Below are positions 10,401-22,084 of a stretch of 64,000 nt of DNA, in pieces (position 1 is the stretch's first letter; each line of letters begins with the position of its first letter). A program made the position numbers and the translations under genes. The notes under the pieces are model-generated. The model saw only the letters and a list, made by a program, of their open reading frames with translations. It was not told the DNA's origin and ran no database searches. Source of the DNA: Pterois miles (lineage: Eukaryota; Chordata; Actinopteri; Perciformes; Scorpaenidae); contig CAMQGK010000328.1 of assembly GCA_947000775.1 (NCBI GenBank), positions 4,249,501-4,313,500 on the forward strand, written 5' to 3'.

Positions 10401-13400
10401 CAAACGAGAGACCGAGAGTATTCAGAGGATGGATGGCTTCCCTGAAAATAAGGGGGTTTCTGAGCAGTTACCAGAGCAGAAGTGCTTGACATCCAATTAT
10501 GAGATTAGCATGGGAATGGTCATCATATATTCCAATCATAATGTTCTTAGCCCTTGTATTATATATATTGCTAATTTATGACTGGAACAACTTGACACAG
10601 TGCTGCTGCATCTCAAATTAATCTCCAGGTTCCCAGCTTTCAGACGATGTACACCACTTCTATGTGACATCTACTGCTGACCTGCTATCTCCCCGTGAAG
10701 ACCCCCTGCACAGCTCTATTGTGGCTCTCCAAGGGTTAATGCTGAATGGTGTCAGTGCTGAAATCAACCCTCATAATCCATTAGGTAACCATAAAGTTCA
10801 CACACATGTTCTCCTATCCGTGCGCAGGTGTTGCCGTTTTACAGGCGCAACTTTTTACTGCGCCCACTGCACACAGCAGTAAATGTGGGCAGCATCCAAG
10901 GACTTTTATTTAATTTTTAATGGCCTCTTTTAACACTTTCCAAGGGCACGTATGGAACAGTTTAACAATCTGAGCTGAAAACACATGACGTACAATTTTC
11001 AGAAGGACATAACTTGGTTGTCTAAAAAGTGATTGGCGACGAAATGGTCCAGGTTATCTGACAATAACAGCACACTCCTTCCTGTTTCATTTTTCATCTG
11101 TGGTGGCAATATTTCTGAATCCGAGCAGAGGATTTTAGGTATATCAATTTTTTTAATAAGCACATGCATGTAGTACATACAGTATGAAAATGACTGCTGG
11201 AAATGAATCAAGCAGTACAAAACAATTAAGAAATAAAACAGTCTTGATAAACATTAACAGTTGCCATAAGAAATACGGCCAACAATAACACTGCAGATCT
11301 GATCAAGCTATAAATCAGTGTACAGTGTAGGCAGTGGCTCAACTGGAGTTCAACACAGCTTGAGACAGTTATGAACAAGGTGTAGCAGAATTGCAGATGA
11401 TGGAAGACTGCAAGCAAAGACGCAGTCTTAAATGCTGCCAGACAGAGAAAATCTTTTTGAACATGAGCTCTCAAAAAGCTTTAGAGAGGAGTGTGTGAAG
11501 TGACCAATAACCTAATAAAGGAAAGTCCATTCGCAGAGCTGTTACAACGCTGAAAGCCTTGGAAAACATCAATGACCTGAACTTGTGATGGGAAACTGAA
11601 ACTCCTTTTAAAAAAAGTGATTATTTTTATTGGTTCACTTACTTTTCAGATTTCTTTTAAGATGCATGAGTGAAAATCAATGTGGTCTTAAATTTGGACC
11701 AGTATGGTAATCAATGGATTCTCATCTTGACTTGTCTGAATGTACCAGTGCCCTAAAAAAACAGATCTGGCAGTATTCCTAAATGATGCCAGAACTCAAA
11801 CAGCCCATTCTAGCCAACTAGTTGTGCCTGCAGATGATGACTCTAATAGTTCATAGACCTCTCAGCCCACCCTGCTGACAGTCTAGCCACCCCACAGCTT
11901 CCACGTTGTCAGTGATTAGCACTGGCCATGTTTGTTGCCAGCTTCAACGGCTTGTTACTACGGAGTCCAACAGAGACAGACATCTGGAGCTGGGTCGCCG
12001 GGGCAGTATGGGTCAGGATTACGGGGCCAATGGCCTTGACTGTGAACCTCAGAAGGAAGTGTGTATCCGGCTGCAGCGTGACGGTGTTTGAGCGGGAGTC
12101 GGCGTAAAGTGGCGATGGCAACATAAGCAATGATGTCTCCTTTCACCACTACTACCCAACCATGAACATAAGGTGAATGCTCGAGGTCCAGCATGTGGAG
12201 AATTCTCATTAGTGTGTTCATCAAAACATCACTTGAGCTGAGTGAAGCTAATTGCTACTCAGGCCTTTTAATGGGTGGATAGCATCCTTTGGGTGCGTTT
12301 TAGGAGGAGAGATAGAAGTGCAAGCGGGAGCGAGAGCAGCAGAAGAGACAGAGAATGATAATGACAAATTTATAACACCTACTGCAGAGAAGAACTGTAC
12401 ATTAACTGCCCACAAATGGCCCATCCACCATTTACACCTCACCACATAAACTTCAGGCGCCACATTAAGACATCTGAACTGGCTTCGGGGAAGCTATATC
12501 TTAAGGTCTCTTCCAGTAAGTCGTGACGTGTTGAAAACAAACACAAACACTTTCTGGAAGGCAAACCTGGAGGATGGTCAAAGGCAGACATTACCCACAA
12601 AATTCCACTACAGACACTGAGGAAATGCTCACTGTGAAATCCGTAAAAGCTGTTGCACTGGCCACTGCACCGTGTCTGATGGAGGCTCCCGAGCTCAAAT
12701 GTTGCCAGGTTTGAATTCCCAATGGCCGACACAGATGCTCTTCCTCGTGTAGTCTATTTAATTAGTGTGAAATTAGAAGGTGCTCATTGAACACAAACCT
12801 GAGTAAACACAACAGTGAGTAGTTCTCCAAGTTGGTGTAGATTTTTTTATCATTTCCCCAAAAAACACACCTTAATGATTTAACATTAAGCTGCTATCTT
12901 ATTAGATTCATAATTACTACTAAATCCCAAATCCATATCAGCATTAAAATCTAATCACTTGTGACTTGGTCCAACGGCTGACTCTCCAGCAGATGGTCTG
13001 GAAATCGATTAATGCTTCTTTGAGACATCATACTGACAGAAAATTAACAAAGGTTATGTGAAAACACAACCTCTTTGGCAGAAATAATTAAGTTGTTTTA
13101 GTCTGCTCTCAAGTGGATTGGGTAACTTGATCGATATCAGCCCACAGAGCACAAAAAAACCCCAAAACATTTTCTTTGAACATCATCAAGCATTTTCCCA
13201 AAAATAAATAATATAATTATAACGGTCGAGTCTTGCATGTGCTCCCACTGAAAAGTATCACCAATATTGTTGTGGTGCAGTGCTGCATAAGCTCAACAGT
13301 GACAGCGACACAATGTCGGCCTATATATTGAAATGCAAGAGTTATTGTTCTTGGTGTCATGACATTGATGCCCTATTTTTAAGCGTTTGCTGACTAAAGG

Positions 13401-13879
13401 TACAGAAAAAAATGGACACTGATGCAGTTTCTACATCATATTCTTTCTCATATGAACATGGCCAAATGTAGATCTGGAGAGACAGCTTTTAGTATTCAGT
13501 CATCTCAGTTTGAAAACAGCCAAGTCAAAAAATGATGGAGAATTTGTTTTTTCAGCGCCTTAATCAGTAAAAGTGTCAAGGATCAGGCTGTTCTCGAACA
13601 CCGTTTGTAGCCAAACCTACGAAAAGTAATGCTCTGTAATTTGTGTATATTCCACAAAATCAATTTGTGTGTAATTCACAAAATCGCAAACCAGGAAGTG
13701 TAAAGAGCCATGAACGCCACTTAGGGAGGAGATCAGGTTGAATGGGAGGGACTTTCACCCAGGAGACTTCTTGTCCCGTGTTGAACCACAAGTCAAGGTT
13801 GATTTATTGTCACATAAGTTACATACTTCAGTACTGCCACTTCCAGAGTCATTTTAAGCCAAATCACAATCATTTCCTA
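10401..13879. other. Long non-coding stretch without a recognised gene
   Basis: Mostly unique sequence. One short string at 12586-12609 is identical over 24 bases to 6793-6816, so a repeat fragment may lie there. No splice-flanked frame stands out. Confidence 0.4.
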
Positions 13880-14455
13880 ACTAACCCCTTTCTAATTAAT
13901 TAGCTCTGCTGCCTAAACCTAACTAAGTCTATCTTTTCCTAAACTAAGTAGATTTGTTTCCTAAACCTACCTAAGTCATTTTCCTAAACCTAACTAAGTA
14001 GTTCTGTTGCCCAAACCTGTCAATCGTCATCATAATCATAAACATAAGTAGTTTTGTTGTCTAAAACTAAGTCTATCTTCCAAAACCTAAGTAGTTTTGT
14101 TGCCTAAAACTAACTAAGTAAATCTTTTCCTAAACCCATCTAAGTTGTTTTTCTAAACCTAAATAGTTCTGTTGCCTAAACTTAAGTAAGTAGTTTAGTT
14201 GCCTAATCCTAAGTAGTTTAGTTACCTAATCCTAACCAAGTCGATCTTTTCCTGAACTTGACTAGGCCAATCTTTTCCTAAACCTAACTACGTAGTTCTG
14301 TTGCCTAAACCTGAGTAGTTTAGTTGCCCAAACCTAAGTCAATCTTTTCCTAAACCTAACTAAGTAGTTTTGTGGCCTAAACTTAACCAACTCCATCTTT
14401 TTTTAAGCCTGACTAAGTCCATCTTTTCCTAAACCTAAGTGGTTTAGTTGGATGG
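13880..14455. repeat. Degenerate tandem array, CCTAAACCTAACTAAGT type
   Basis: Blocks of the form TTGCCTAAACCTAACTAAG, then TAGTTTTG or TCGATCTTTTCC, recur roughly 20 times with many substitutions and variable length (about 25-60 bases). Neighbouring units differ, so the array is old. A similar phrase in opposite orientation is seen near 59400-59560, which suggests the unit belongs to a dispersed repeat. Confidence 0.8.
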
Positions 14456-16125
14456 AAATTTATTTTGAAAACACTATATACATTTAATGAGCAGAAATTG
14501 ATCTGTGCTGCTGGGCATTCATCAGAAACTGATCAATAAAAAGGAGGAACAACTTTTTCATAAGATATCATGCAACCCACAAGAATACGTTGCAGGGATG
14601 CTTTTACATTATAGGTTATTAGTCTTTATATATATTTTGACCACTTCTGGGCATCCCTAAATATGATAATATAAATATTCTTGCAGTTGCTGTTAAAAGA
14701 AACACTTTTTTGCAACAGGAATCATGCAAGTAGCATCTGATTAGTATGAGTCCTTAGAGGCACACTCAGTGTACAGAAAACCTAAAGGGGCCAAAAGGAT
14801 TTGATAAATTACAGGGTTCTTGTCTTAAAAGAGGCCCCATACCACTTCAGTCCTTGTCCTGGGAACACCTATAGTAGTTCTTAATAAATGAACCACTTGC
14901 GATGTACTCGAATTGCCTATCCAGACACAAAAGGAGCCTCTGAGGAGGATATACCTCTCTCAACACAGGATAAAACCATCTCTGGTACTTTGCATTCGAC
15001 ATCTGCCGGAGGTCAAACAAGGAGGAAGGTAGGGAGCACGGGGAGTAGAGCGAGGAGGACAGGGACAGGAGAAGGAGGAGAGGAGAGGAGGAGATTAGGC
15101 AGCTTAAGGTCTTAAGACTGGAGTCTGAGGAGGTGAGGTCGTCTTAAGAGTTGCAGGGCGAGAGACGGGAGACAGAAAAAAAAAGTGAGTGAGAGAGAGG
15201 GGAGGAGAGTGAACAGGAATCCATTACAGCATCCAGTAAGCTCACTCTCTTCCCTCCTGCCTCCTGGACTCAATACCATGTCTTCTGACGCACACACACC
15301 TAGACACACTCCCATATTGTAACTTTCCCCGAGGATTCAGTAGACCATTTCTCTGTATTGATTTTGATGGAGACCTGAGCAGCTGCTGAGAAAGACTCAC
15401 TTTAGTCCAAGTGGACCTAAGCTTTAACACTGAGAGACATGCCGAGCCACGCCGCATGTGTGTCTGCGTGTCAAGAAGAAGAGGAAAGGGAAGAAAAGGA
15501 AAAAAAATGAGACTATCAGCGGCTTCTGTCGTATGTGTTGAGCCTGTGTGCTTTACCTCCCGACACACAGCAACAATCGTATTAAAGTAGAAGTGGGACC
15601 CGGCAGCAGTGTCTCTGTGTTAAGTGAAGTCGGTGCCATTTAAACAGGCAGATGTGACATTTGATACGGTGGTGGTGGCGGCGGTGGCGTATGTGTGTGT
15701 CTTCCCGCACATACAGCAGACAGGAGTATTTGCACATTTACAAATGTGATATTTGAGCTGAGGGTGAGGAATAAAATGGAACCAGTTATAAACACTACAA
15801 GTGAAATATTCCTCCATGAAAGCAGCGTAAAAATAACCGCCACACAATCCGGATTCTGTAATAGATTAGTGTCTATTTTGGGATGTTTAAAAGAAGAAGA
15901 AACAAAATGACTTTAAGCGATCGAAGAAAGCGGAAAACTCATCCGTCACTTCCCACAGTTGTGATGTGCTTAGACACTTGAGGTTTTAAACTAATGTGCT
16001 GGTAAATAATGCAAATGCAGAGCGTGTTCATTGGTTTATGCCCAGAATTTGTGAGCTTAAGTTGAACTCTTTCATGTGTAAAACAAGGCATTTCCAGGGA
16101 GGAACTCATTGAGATGCATTAGTGA
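14456..16125. other. Non-coding stretch with short purine tract
   Basis: A purine-rich run sits at about 15010-15210. The rest shows no recognised gene or mobile element. Confidence 0.4.
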
Positions 16126-16223
16126 TGGCTGCGGCTCAGGAAGTAGAGCAGTTAGTCCCTTGATCGCAGGGTTGGCGATTCGATCCCCGGCTCCTCCTGT
16201 CCACGTGTCGAAGTGTCCTTGAG
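16126..16223 (+). mobile_element. tRNA-derived SINE head, 3' truncated
   Basis: GGCTCAGGAAGTAGAGCAG (A-box region, from 16133) and GGCGATTCGATCCCC (B box, 16174-16188) are spaced as in a tRNA promoter, followed by CCTGTCCACGTGTCGAAGTG. The usual 3' body is missing after GTCCTTGAGG, where a T-run begins. This family differs from the SINE at 26022. Confidence 0.8.
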
Positions 16224-16950
16224 GTTTTTTTTTCCAAGCTGCTGAAAACAGAAGATAAAATCTGTATGGGTATGCTGGCCCTCATACTTTCCTCCTCCAG
16301 GCCCGGCTGAGTCACACAGCACTAACCATGAGGTTTCAACAAATTTGCTGCTTGACAAAACACCACAGCTTACCTTCTCTCCATGGGCAAGGCTGTCTCT
16401 TCAACTCATATGCCAAAATGATAGTGTTGGATTCATGTCTGCTTTAACAGATTTCAACTCCCCTGACCTTTTTCTCAAGACTCTACTCTGAGCGTTGTCT
16501 CAAACAAACACGGTAGTTTACAGTCAGTTTAAAACAGCCACGTGGAAACAAAAACCAAGATCCTGCTTACTTACTATGATACAAGTCATATTTATTCATC
16601 TGCATACATTTGGTTTTGGCATAGGTGAGATTTCAGATTTCATTACGTCACACACACACACACACACACACACACCTGAGTGCCATATGGTGGCACAGTG
16701 AAGTCAGTGGTTACAGTGAGTTACATCAGACAGGTAAGCCAAACCAGTGAGCCAGCTGGACTGGAAACAAACACTGACTTCATATTGTGGGACTCTGCCA
16801 AATGATAAAGTGAATTATACAACAAGTAATTTCAGCCCAGGAAGTGAATGAATTAAACAGAAGCAGTGGAGACATTCAAACTATGCTCGGTCATGTTTGG
16901 CCATATTCATATCCTGCAGGATATTCTGTAGAAAATGTGCAGTACTAAAC
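16224..16950. other. Unique stretch with one microsatellite
   Basis: It contains (CA)13 at 16650-16675 and otherwise nothing I recognise. Confidence 0.4.
16650..16675. repeat. (CA)n microsatellite
   Basis: Thirteen CA units. Confidence 0.95.
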
Positions 16951-17626
16951 TTAAATGGGACCTATTATGCTTTTCTACTTTTCCCCTTTCCTTTAGTGTG
17001 TTATATACAGGGGTGGAGCAGTCATTTTAGAAATGTGGTCCCCACCTCCAGCCCCCATTCCAGTCTCCATTATATGCCACATCAAAATGTAAAGAATGCA
17101 GGACTTCAACTACTAGTGGAGATGAGTATTTTCACATTCTGACATTAGTAGCTGCTGTATCTGAGCTTCACTTTATCCTGACTGACTGATGTTCGCTGAG
17201 ACTTCACATCACAACACAAAGTTACTGGACTTCTTAACATCACAGCCAGTAACCGCCAGTGTCTGGTTGAAGCTCTGTTTCCGTGCTCAGCATGTACTAG
17301 GTTTACTCTGTGCTGGCCTGGTGGGCTGGGCAAATGACTGTGATTGTGGGGGGGGAATCATGTATTCTGTGAAAGTGTGTCACAACACCCCACTCCACAT
17401 AGGTGCAAAGCCCAGACTTGAACTGTCTAGAGTTGAATTGAAACAAAGTCTGAAAGTTGGGTTGGTTTGACAATCACAACAGGGGGCCAGCTGACCAATC
17501 AGAAAAACAGGGGCATTTAAGACAGAGGGTGAAAAATAAAGTGTTTTTTGAACATTAAAGCATGCAAACATGATCTAGTAGAAACCCAAAATACTAGAAT
17601 GCACCTAAAAATAAGGTCCTCTTTAA
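16951..17626 (+). mobile_element. TTAA-bounded MITE (family D, copy 1, complete)
   Basis: The left end is TTAAATGGGACCTATTATGC and the right end AATAAGGTCCTCTTTAA, an imperfect inverted match, with TTAA at both borders. The interior includes GACCAATCAGAAAAAC, GAACATTAAAGCATG and TAGAAACCCAAAATAC, all found again in the shorter copy at 29414-29635. TTAA targets are known for piggyBac- and Kolobok-type transposons. There is no transposase, so this is non-autonomous. Confidence 0.7.
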
Positions 17627-18689
17627 AGTCCCAGCTGAAGTCTCTCACATAGAGGCACAGGCATAGAAGAAGAAGGTTTTCTCGGCATACGTCCATAGTG
17701 GTACCAGTGTGATTTTTATTTCCAACCCTTGACCTAGCTGAACCTCTCTTCTTTTCTTCTTGCACATTGTAGGACATTTTCCTCTAACCTTTACCACCCT
17801 GTCACACTGCAGAGCTTCCATTTGCAAAAGAAAGTGTGCAGTTGTCCCTGTTACACGACTGGCCCGCTTCTAGCTGTGGCAGTAATCCAGTCCAATAAAC
17901 CTGCAATATGAGGCCATTGTTAAACATGACAAATGGCAAGAAGGGAAGCAGTGGTATTAATATAACATTAAAGACAATATGCTTAACTGAAGTGGAGCTG
18001 CCAGCAGCTGGTAGTCATTAGCTGTTTTAATCACTCAAAAAGAGGGTTTGGTAAAAAGGAATTTTGTGTCAGCTTAAAATAATAACACACTCACTCACAA
18101 TCATTTAATAAACCGGCTCAGTGAGCTTAGAATTGATTTTGTAATCAAATATACCACAAAGTCTGTTTATGTACTGTATGAGCAAACGCATTCTGTAGAC
18201 CAGCGGCTCTGAAACTATTTTAAACCACGGTATGCCTTCATAGAAATCTGCTCCACTGTGCAGTCTGATTTCAATTCTTGTGGTTTGATCAATGTGCAAA
18301 ATGTGTTGTGTTCCTGTGACACATAACTGGCTACTGTAAGCTGTGCTGTTGCTAGCTGGGTATAACTGCGTATATAACATTTTTAATACTGTGATTTTGA
18401 TATGTAGCCTATGGGGCAAATGTGAATGTCACCTTGTTTTTTTAATGTGGTGAAACGTTGTTAGACATGCAAAATAAATGAACTGAGCAAATCTTGCTGC
18501 ACCTCCTGCCTGTCCTCAAGGTACCAAAGGGGGTCGTAGCACCACTCCACCATCAGCTTGCTCTCATCTCGACTCGTCATAATTAAATACTTGGGCAGAA
18601 GCCCCCGGCGTGAAGTATGTTGACACTGAAGGTTCGCATGTGTTTAATATTGTGAAAAGGTCATGTTAATGTTGTACCACTTGGTTAAT
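17627..18689. other. Non-coding stretch with one possible hAT-like end
   Basis: CAGCGGCTCTGAAACTATTTT at 18201 resembles the CAGNGGTTCTCAAACT ends of hAT elements, but no partner end was found. No gene is seen. Confidence 0.3.
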
Positions 18690-18895
18690 GTTGTGAAACA
18701 GTGGCGGGTAAGTTTAAGCAATAAAACCAATTAGGTCAGAAAAATTATCATGGTTTAGCTTAAAATAAATGTGCTTATAATGTAACCTAAGCTACAAATG
18801 TAAAATCATGTGACAGGTTACTTGAAAGCCTGGTGCAGCTCATACAGATGCTGAAGGGCGTGTCGGTATCAAGACGCCCCAAGCCAAAGTCTGTA
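18690..18895 (+). repeat. Interspersed repeat family G, copy 1
   Basis: It shares AGTGGCGG, TTAGGTCAGAAAAA, CTTATAATGTAA, GAAAGCCTGGTGCA, CATACAGATGCT and TATCAAGACGCC, in order and orientation, with 36757-37045. This copy lacks about 80 internal bases of the other. Confidence 0.6.
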
Positions 18896-19901
18896 AAATA
18901 CTAAAAAACTGTACAAAAAAGACTTAAACTCAGCATACTTTAATAATATTGGAAAAATATAAACAATATTGGCTTGTATCCCCAGAGCTTAAGTCACCAA
19001 CGTGTCAGCAGCTAGTCGTCCTGTTTACATTCCCCAAAGCATTATGGGAACTGTTGCTCTAAAACTTAATAAAATAACATTAGTATAATCCATTATCAAG
19101 TTTTTACATGTTGCTTTATTAATATTTATTTTGATGTTACTATTATTTCTTTGTTATCACTAATTCAGCAACCTCACTTTTATTGAACCTATATGGTCAG
19201 GTTTGTGCAACTCAAATGCATGCTAGTTGGAGGAAAAACTGATCAAGAGTTGAAAAAAAAAATCTAAAGAAGCTCCAATCATGAAATGTTGTAATGGCTT
19301 GTAAAAATATATTTTATGGAGAGTTGTGGATTGCTGTGGTTTGTACCACTTGATCTGAAAACGCACACCTGACTGGTCACGTTTCAACCAGACGCCTTGA
19401 AACAAGTAAGCAAGAGTGATTTGACAAGCGAGGACAGTCATTTCTTTCCGGAGCCATCCTGCATTGATCATGACAGCCAATGGATGTCCACCTTCACCTC
19501 TGGGACAACCAATCATATGTTCTCCTCTGAGTCACAAAGGGGGGCCAATGGGCTTCTAAAGAGCCGGGCATCAATAAAGTCATGAGGGGGCCTCTGGGTG
19601 AGTGAGCTCAGCTGTGATTAATGAGACGGCCTCTTAATGGCACGCTGGCACATCATTGGCTGAGCATCAGACAGGAAATCACCAATCACAGTGCAGAACT
19701 CAGTCTCATCTCCTCCCCTAATAAGACACGGGTGAGTCACAGAGATAGAGTGGGGGAGATAGTGGGAACGAAACTGTGGCTTTTTCAGAGAAATAAGAGG
19801 ATGAGACGGAAACAATGAGGGCTACGAGTGTGGCATCAAATAATAGTGAGCAATTCAGGAAATAAAACAATTCAAAGGCACACAGGCTGACGAGAGCTCA
19901 G

Positions 19902-19902
<1 letters not shown>

Positions 19903-19937
<35 letters not shown>
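19903..19937. repeat. (CA)n microsatellite
   Basis: About 17 CA units. Confidence 0.96.
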
Positions 19938-19939
<2 letters not shown>

Positions 19940-20595
19940 TGACTGACGGCTGCTGTAGTACTGACTATTCTGAATATACTGTATATGAATATCTGCATTC
20001 GTCGGCTTGTATTTCCTTCATAACTCATACTGTCCTGTGTAAATCTATGTGCATGCATGTGTGTATTCCTAGTGAGCTCATATGTGCAGTCTGTGTGTAT
20101 TTGTGTGTGCATGAATCTACAGTCCGTGTGTTGAGTGTACATACAGTATGTGTGTCTGAAGTCCCAGCGTAACTGGCTGTAGTGTTTATTCCATCTGAAG
20201 ATGTTTATGCTGCCTGGTTAAAGTTTGATGAGACCTCTGCTAGTAAATGAACCCAGTTAGGAATTTGGAAAGCGACGCATTGCGGAAAATACAGTGTGTT
20301 TGTGTGCAAGAGAGTGTGTCTGTCATGTTGTCAAAACGTGCTAGTGCTGAATAAGTGCAGGCGTGATACAAACCGCCATCGTAGCACGAGCCGACGCAAC
20401 TGTCTGGCATCTGTGTGTATTCGCTTCCTACTGTACATGATGTGTGTTTGTGCGTGTGTCCATGGCGGAAATGAGAGCACATGAGATTGGCATGTAATTA
20501 TCAGAGTGTCAGCTCAGTGATACTTGGCTGGGTTATTCATCCTCCTGACTGTCATCACTCCACACCCTCTTGGACTCCACTATCCTTAGTGTGAG

Positions 20596-20597
<2 letters not shown>

Positions 20598-20634
<37 letters not shown>
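20598..20634. repeat. (TG)n microsatellite
   Basis: About 18 TG units, ending TGTGCGTG. Confidence 0.96.
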
Positions 20635-20638
<4 letters not shown>

Positions 20639-21639
20639 ATACATGCCTCCACTCTAAAATTTGAAGTGAGATAGAAAAGGTGCAGAAATCATATAAAAAA
20701 AGAGAAACCATCATGGGTGAAATCCAGCATTACTTCAAAGCTGTCTGCGTCCTCCACGCTGGGGTCAAAACTCACATTTGCTGTAGTTGCTCTTAACTCA
20801 TATTAGGACTTAAGTCTGTGAAGTCACATCACACTGAATAAGGAATGATGAAAAATCCTGAGGCGAAAAAATACAGATCAATTACAGTTACAGAGAAGCA
20901 TGGAGTTATGTTTCTTTCTGATAGAAAGCCCATATTTTTCCTACATTCCACTTATATTTGCTGAAAACTGATGATGTGGAATTATGAAGGTAAAAAAGGT
21001 CATGAAGCTCTAATTTGCATATAAAGGTGAGGATAAACACAGATTTCATGCATCCATGTAAACTTCTTATAACCTACATTTATTTATGGAATATATTGTC
21101 CTTGACTCTAGTCATCTTCATGTTCAAGCTTAAGTTAATCCTTTATATGATGACAACTTAAGATAATACAAAAACACACATACATGACCACATACTAAAA
21201 ACACAGGAGTAAAAAATGTTTGTTATTATCAGTGTTTTAAGTTCACAGGTTAAAGGCAGGGTGGGTGATCTGGAGAGACTGGAAAGAACATGCTAGATTT
21301 TAAAAAATGATCCAACCGATAAAAGCCGAGTGTTGTCAACAATTTTCCAATGAACGCAGTGATCAACGTCAGCTCCAAAAGTTACTAAATCTATCAAGAA
21401 ACTACTAACTATTTAATCGAAAATCAATTGCACATTTTTTATCTGTTCAAAATGCATCTTAATAGGGAGATTTGTCATGTATATAATAACTTATCAACAT
21501 GGAAGCATGCAAATAAGCTTGCAATATGTATGTATATATATTATTGGAAATCTTTTAACAAATATTGTCCAGAAACCCTCACAGGTACTGCATTTAGAAT
21601 AAAAGATACGCTCAAATCATGATTATTACAAAGTGCTGA

Positions 21640-22084
21640 CTTGACTATGACTTGCCCCAAACTGTATGTGATTATCATAAAGTGGACATGTCTGTAAAGG
21701 AGAGACTCGTGGGTACCCAGAGAACCCATTTATATTCACGTATCTGGAGGTCAGAGGTCCAGGGACCCCTTGGCCGTTCCACTTTTTTCTCACCAAAGTT
21801 TAACATAAGTTTGGAGTGTTATTAGTAGTAGTAGTAGTAATAGTAGTAGTAGTATGATATAGTTGGTACCAATGGATTCCTTTGTTTTTTCTGGTTTCAC
21901 ATGATGAAGAATCTTCTCTCGAGCTACCTCCGACCTCTATAAAGAAAGCGACCAGCCCCGACGGCCGCATGCTGGATTTTGAAGAGGTTGATTAAAAATT
22001 GTAAGCTGCGTTAATGCTTTAAAGAAATTAGTGGTTTTGGCATGAATTTGTGTTAATGTGTTATTACCATGTTAGCCAGCCCTA
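21640..22084 (-). mobile_element. Interspersed repeat family C, copy 2, with hAT-like end
   Basis: Read on the minus strand it begins TAGGGCTGGCTAACATGG, an end typical of hAT-like elements, then passes through ACACAAATTCATGCC and on to a part matching 9975-10140 (GATACGTGAATAT, GGGTACCCAC, TTTATGATAATCACAT). A (AGT)n stretch at 21823-21854 sits between the two parts. No transposase frame is present. Confidence 0.6.
21823..21854. repeat. (AGT)n microsatellite
   Basis: About ten trinucleotide units with one AAT variant, inside the family C copy. Confidence 0.9.

Larger units (their letters stand above)
18896..21639. other. Non-coding stretch with two microsatellites
   Basis: (CA)n at 19903-19937 and (TG)n at 20598-20634. 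Otherwise unique and without a gene-like frame. Confidence 0.4.

Noticed and set aside
13880..14455. Interstitial telomere-like repeat
   Set aside because: The core CCTAAACCTAA is irregular and embedded in longer units; no run of (CCCTAA)n or (TTAGGG)n.
13880..14455. CRISPR array
   Set aside because: Repeats are degenerate and of variable spacing with no unique spacers; the host is a vertebrate.
16133..16188. Second tRNA-like promoter
   Set aside because: SINE head of a known fish type, not a functional tRNA.
18201..18221. Lone hAT-like terminal motif
   Set aside because: No matching end or duplication found; kept only as a note in the surrounding stretch.
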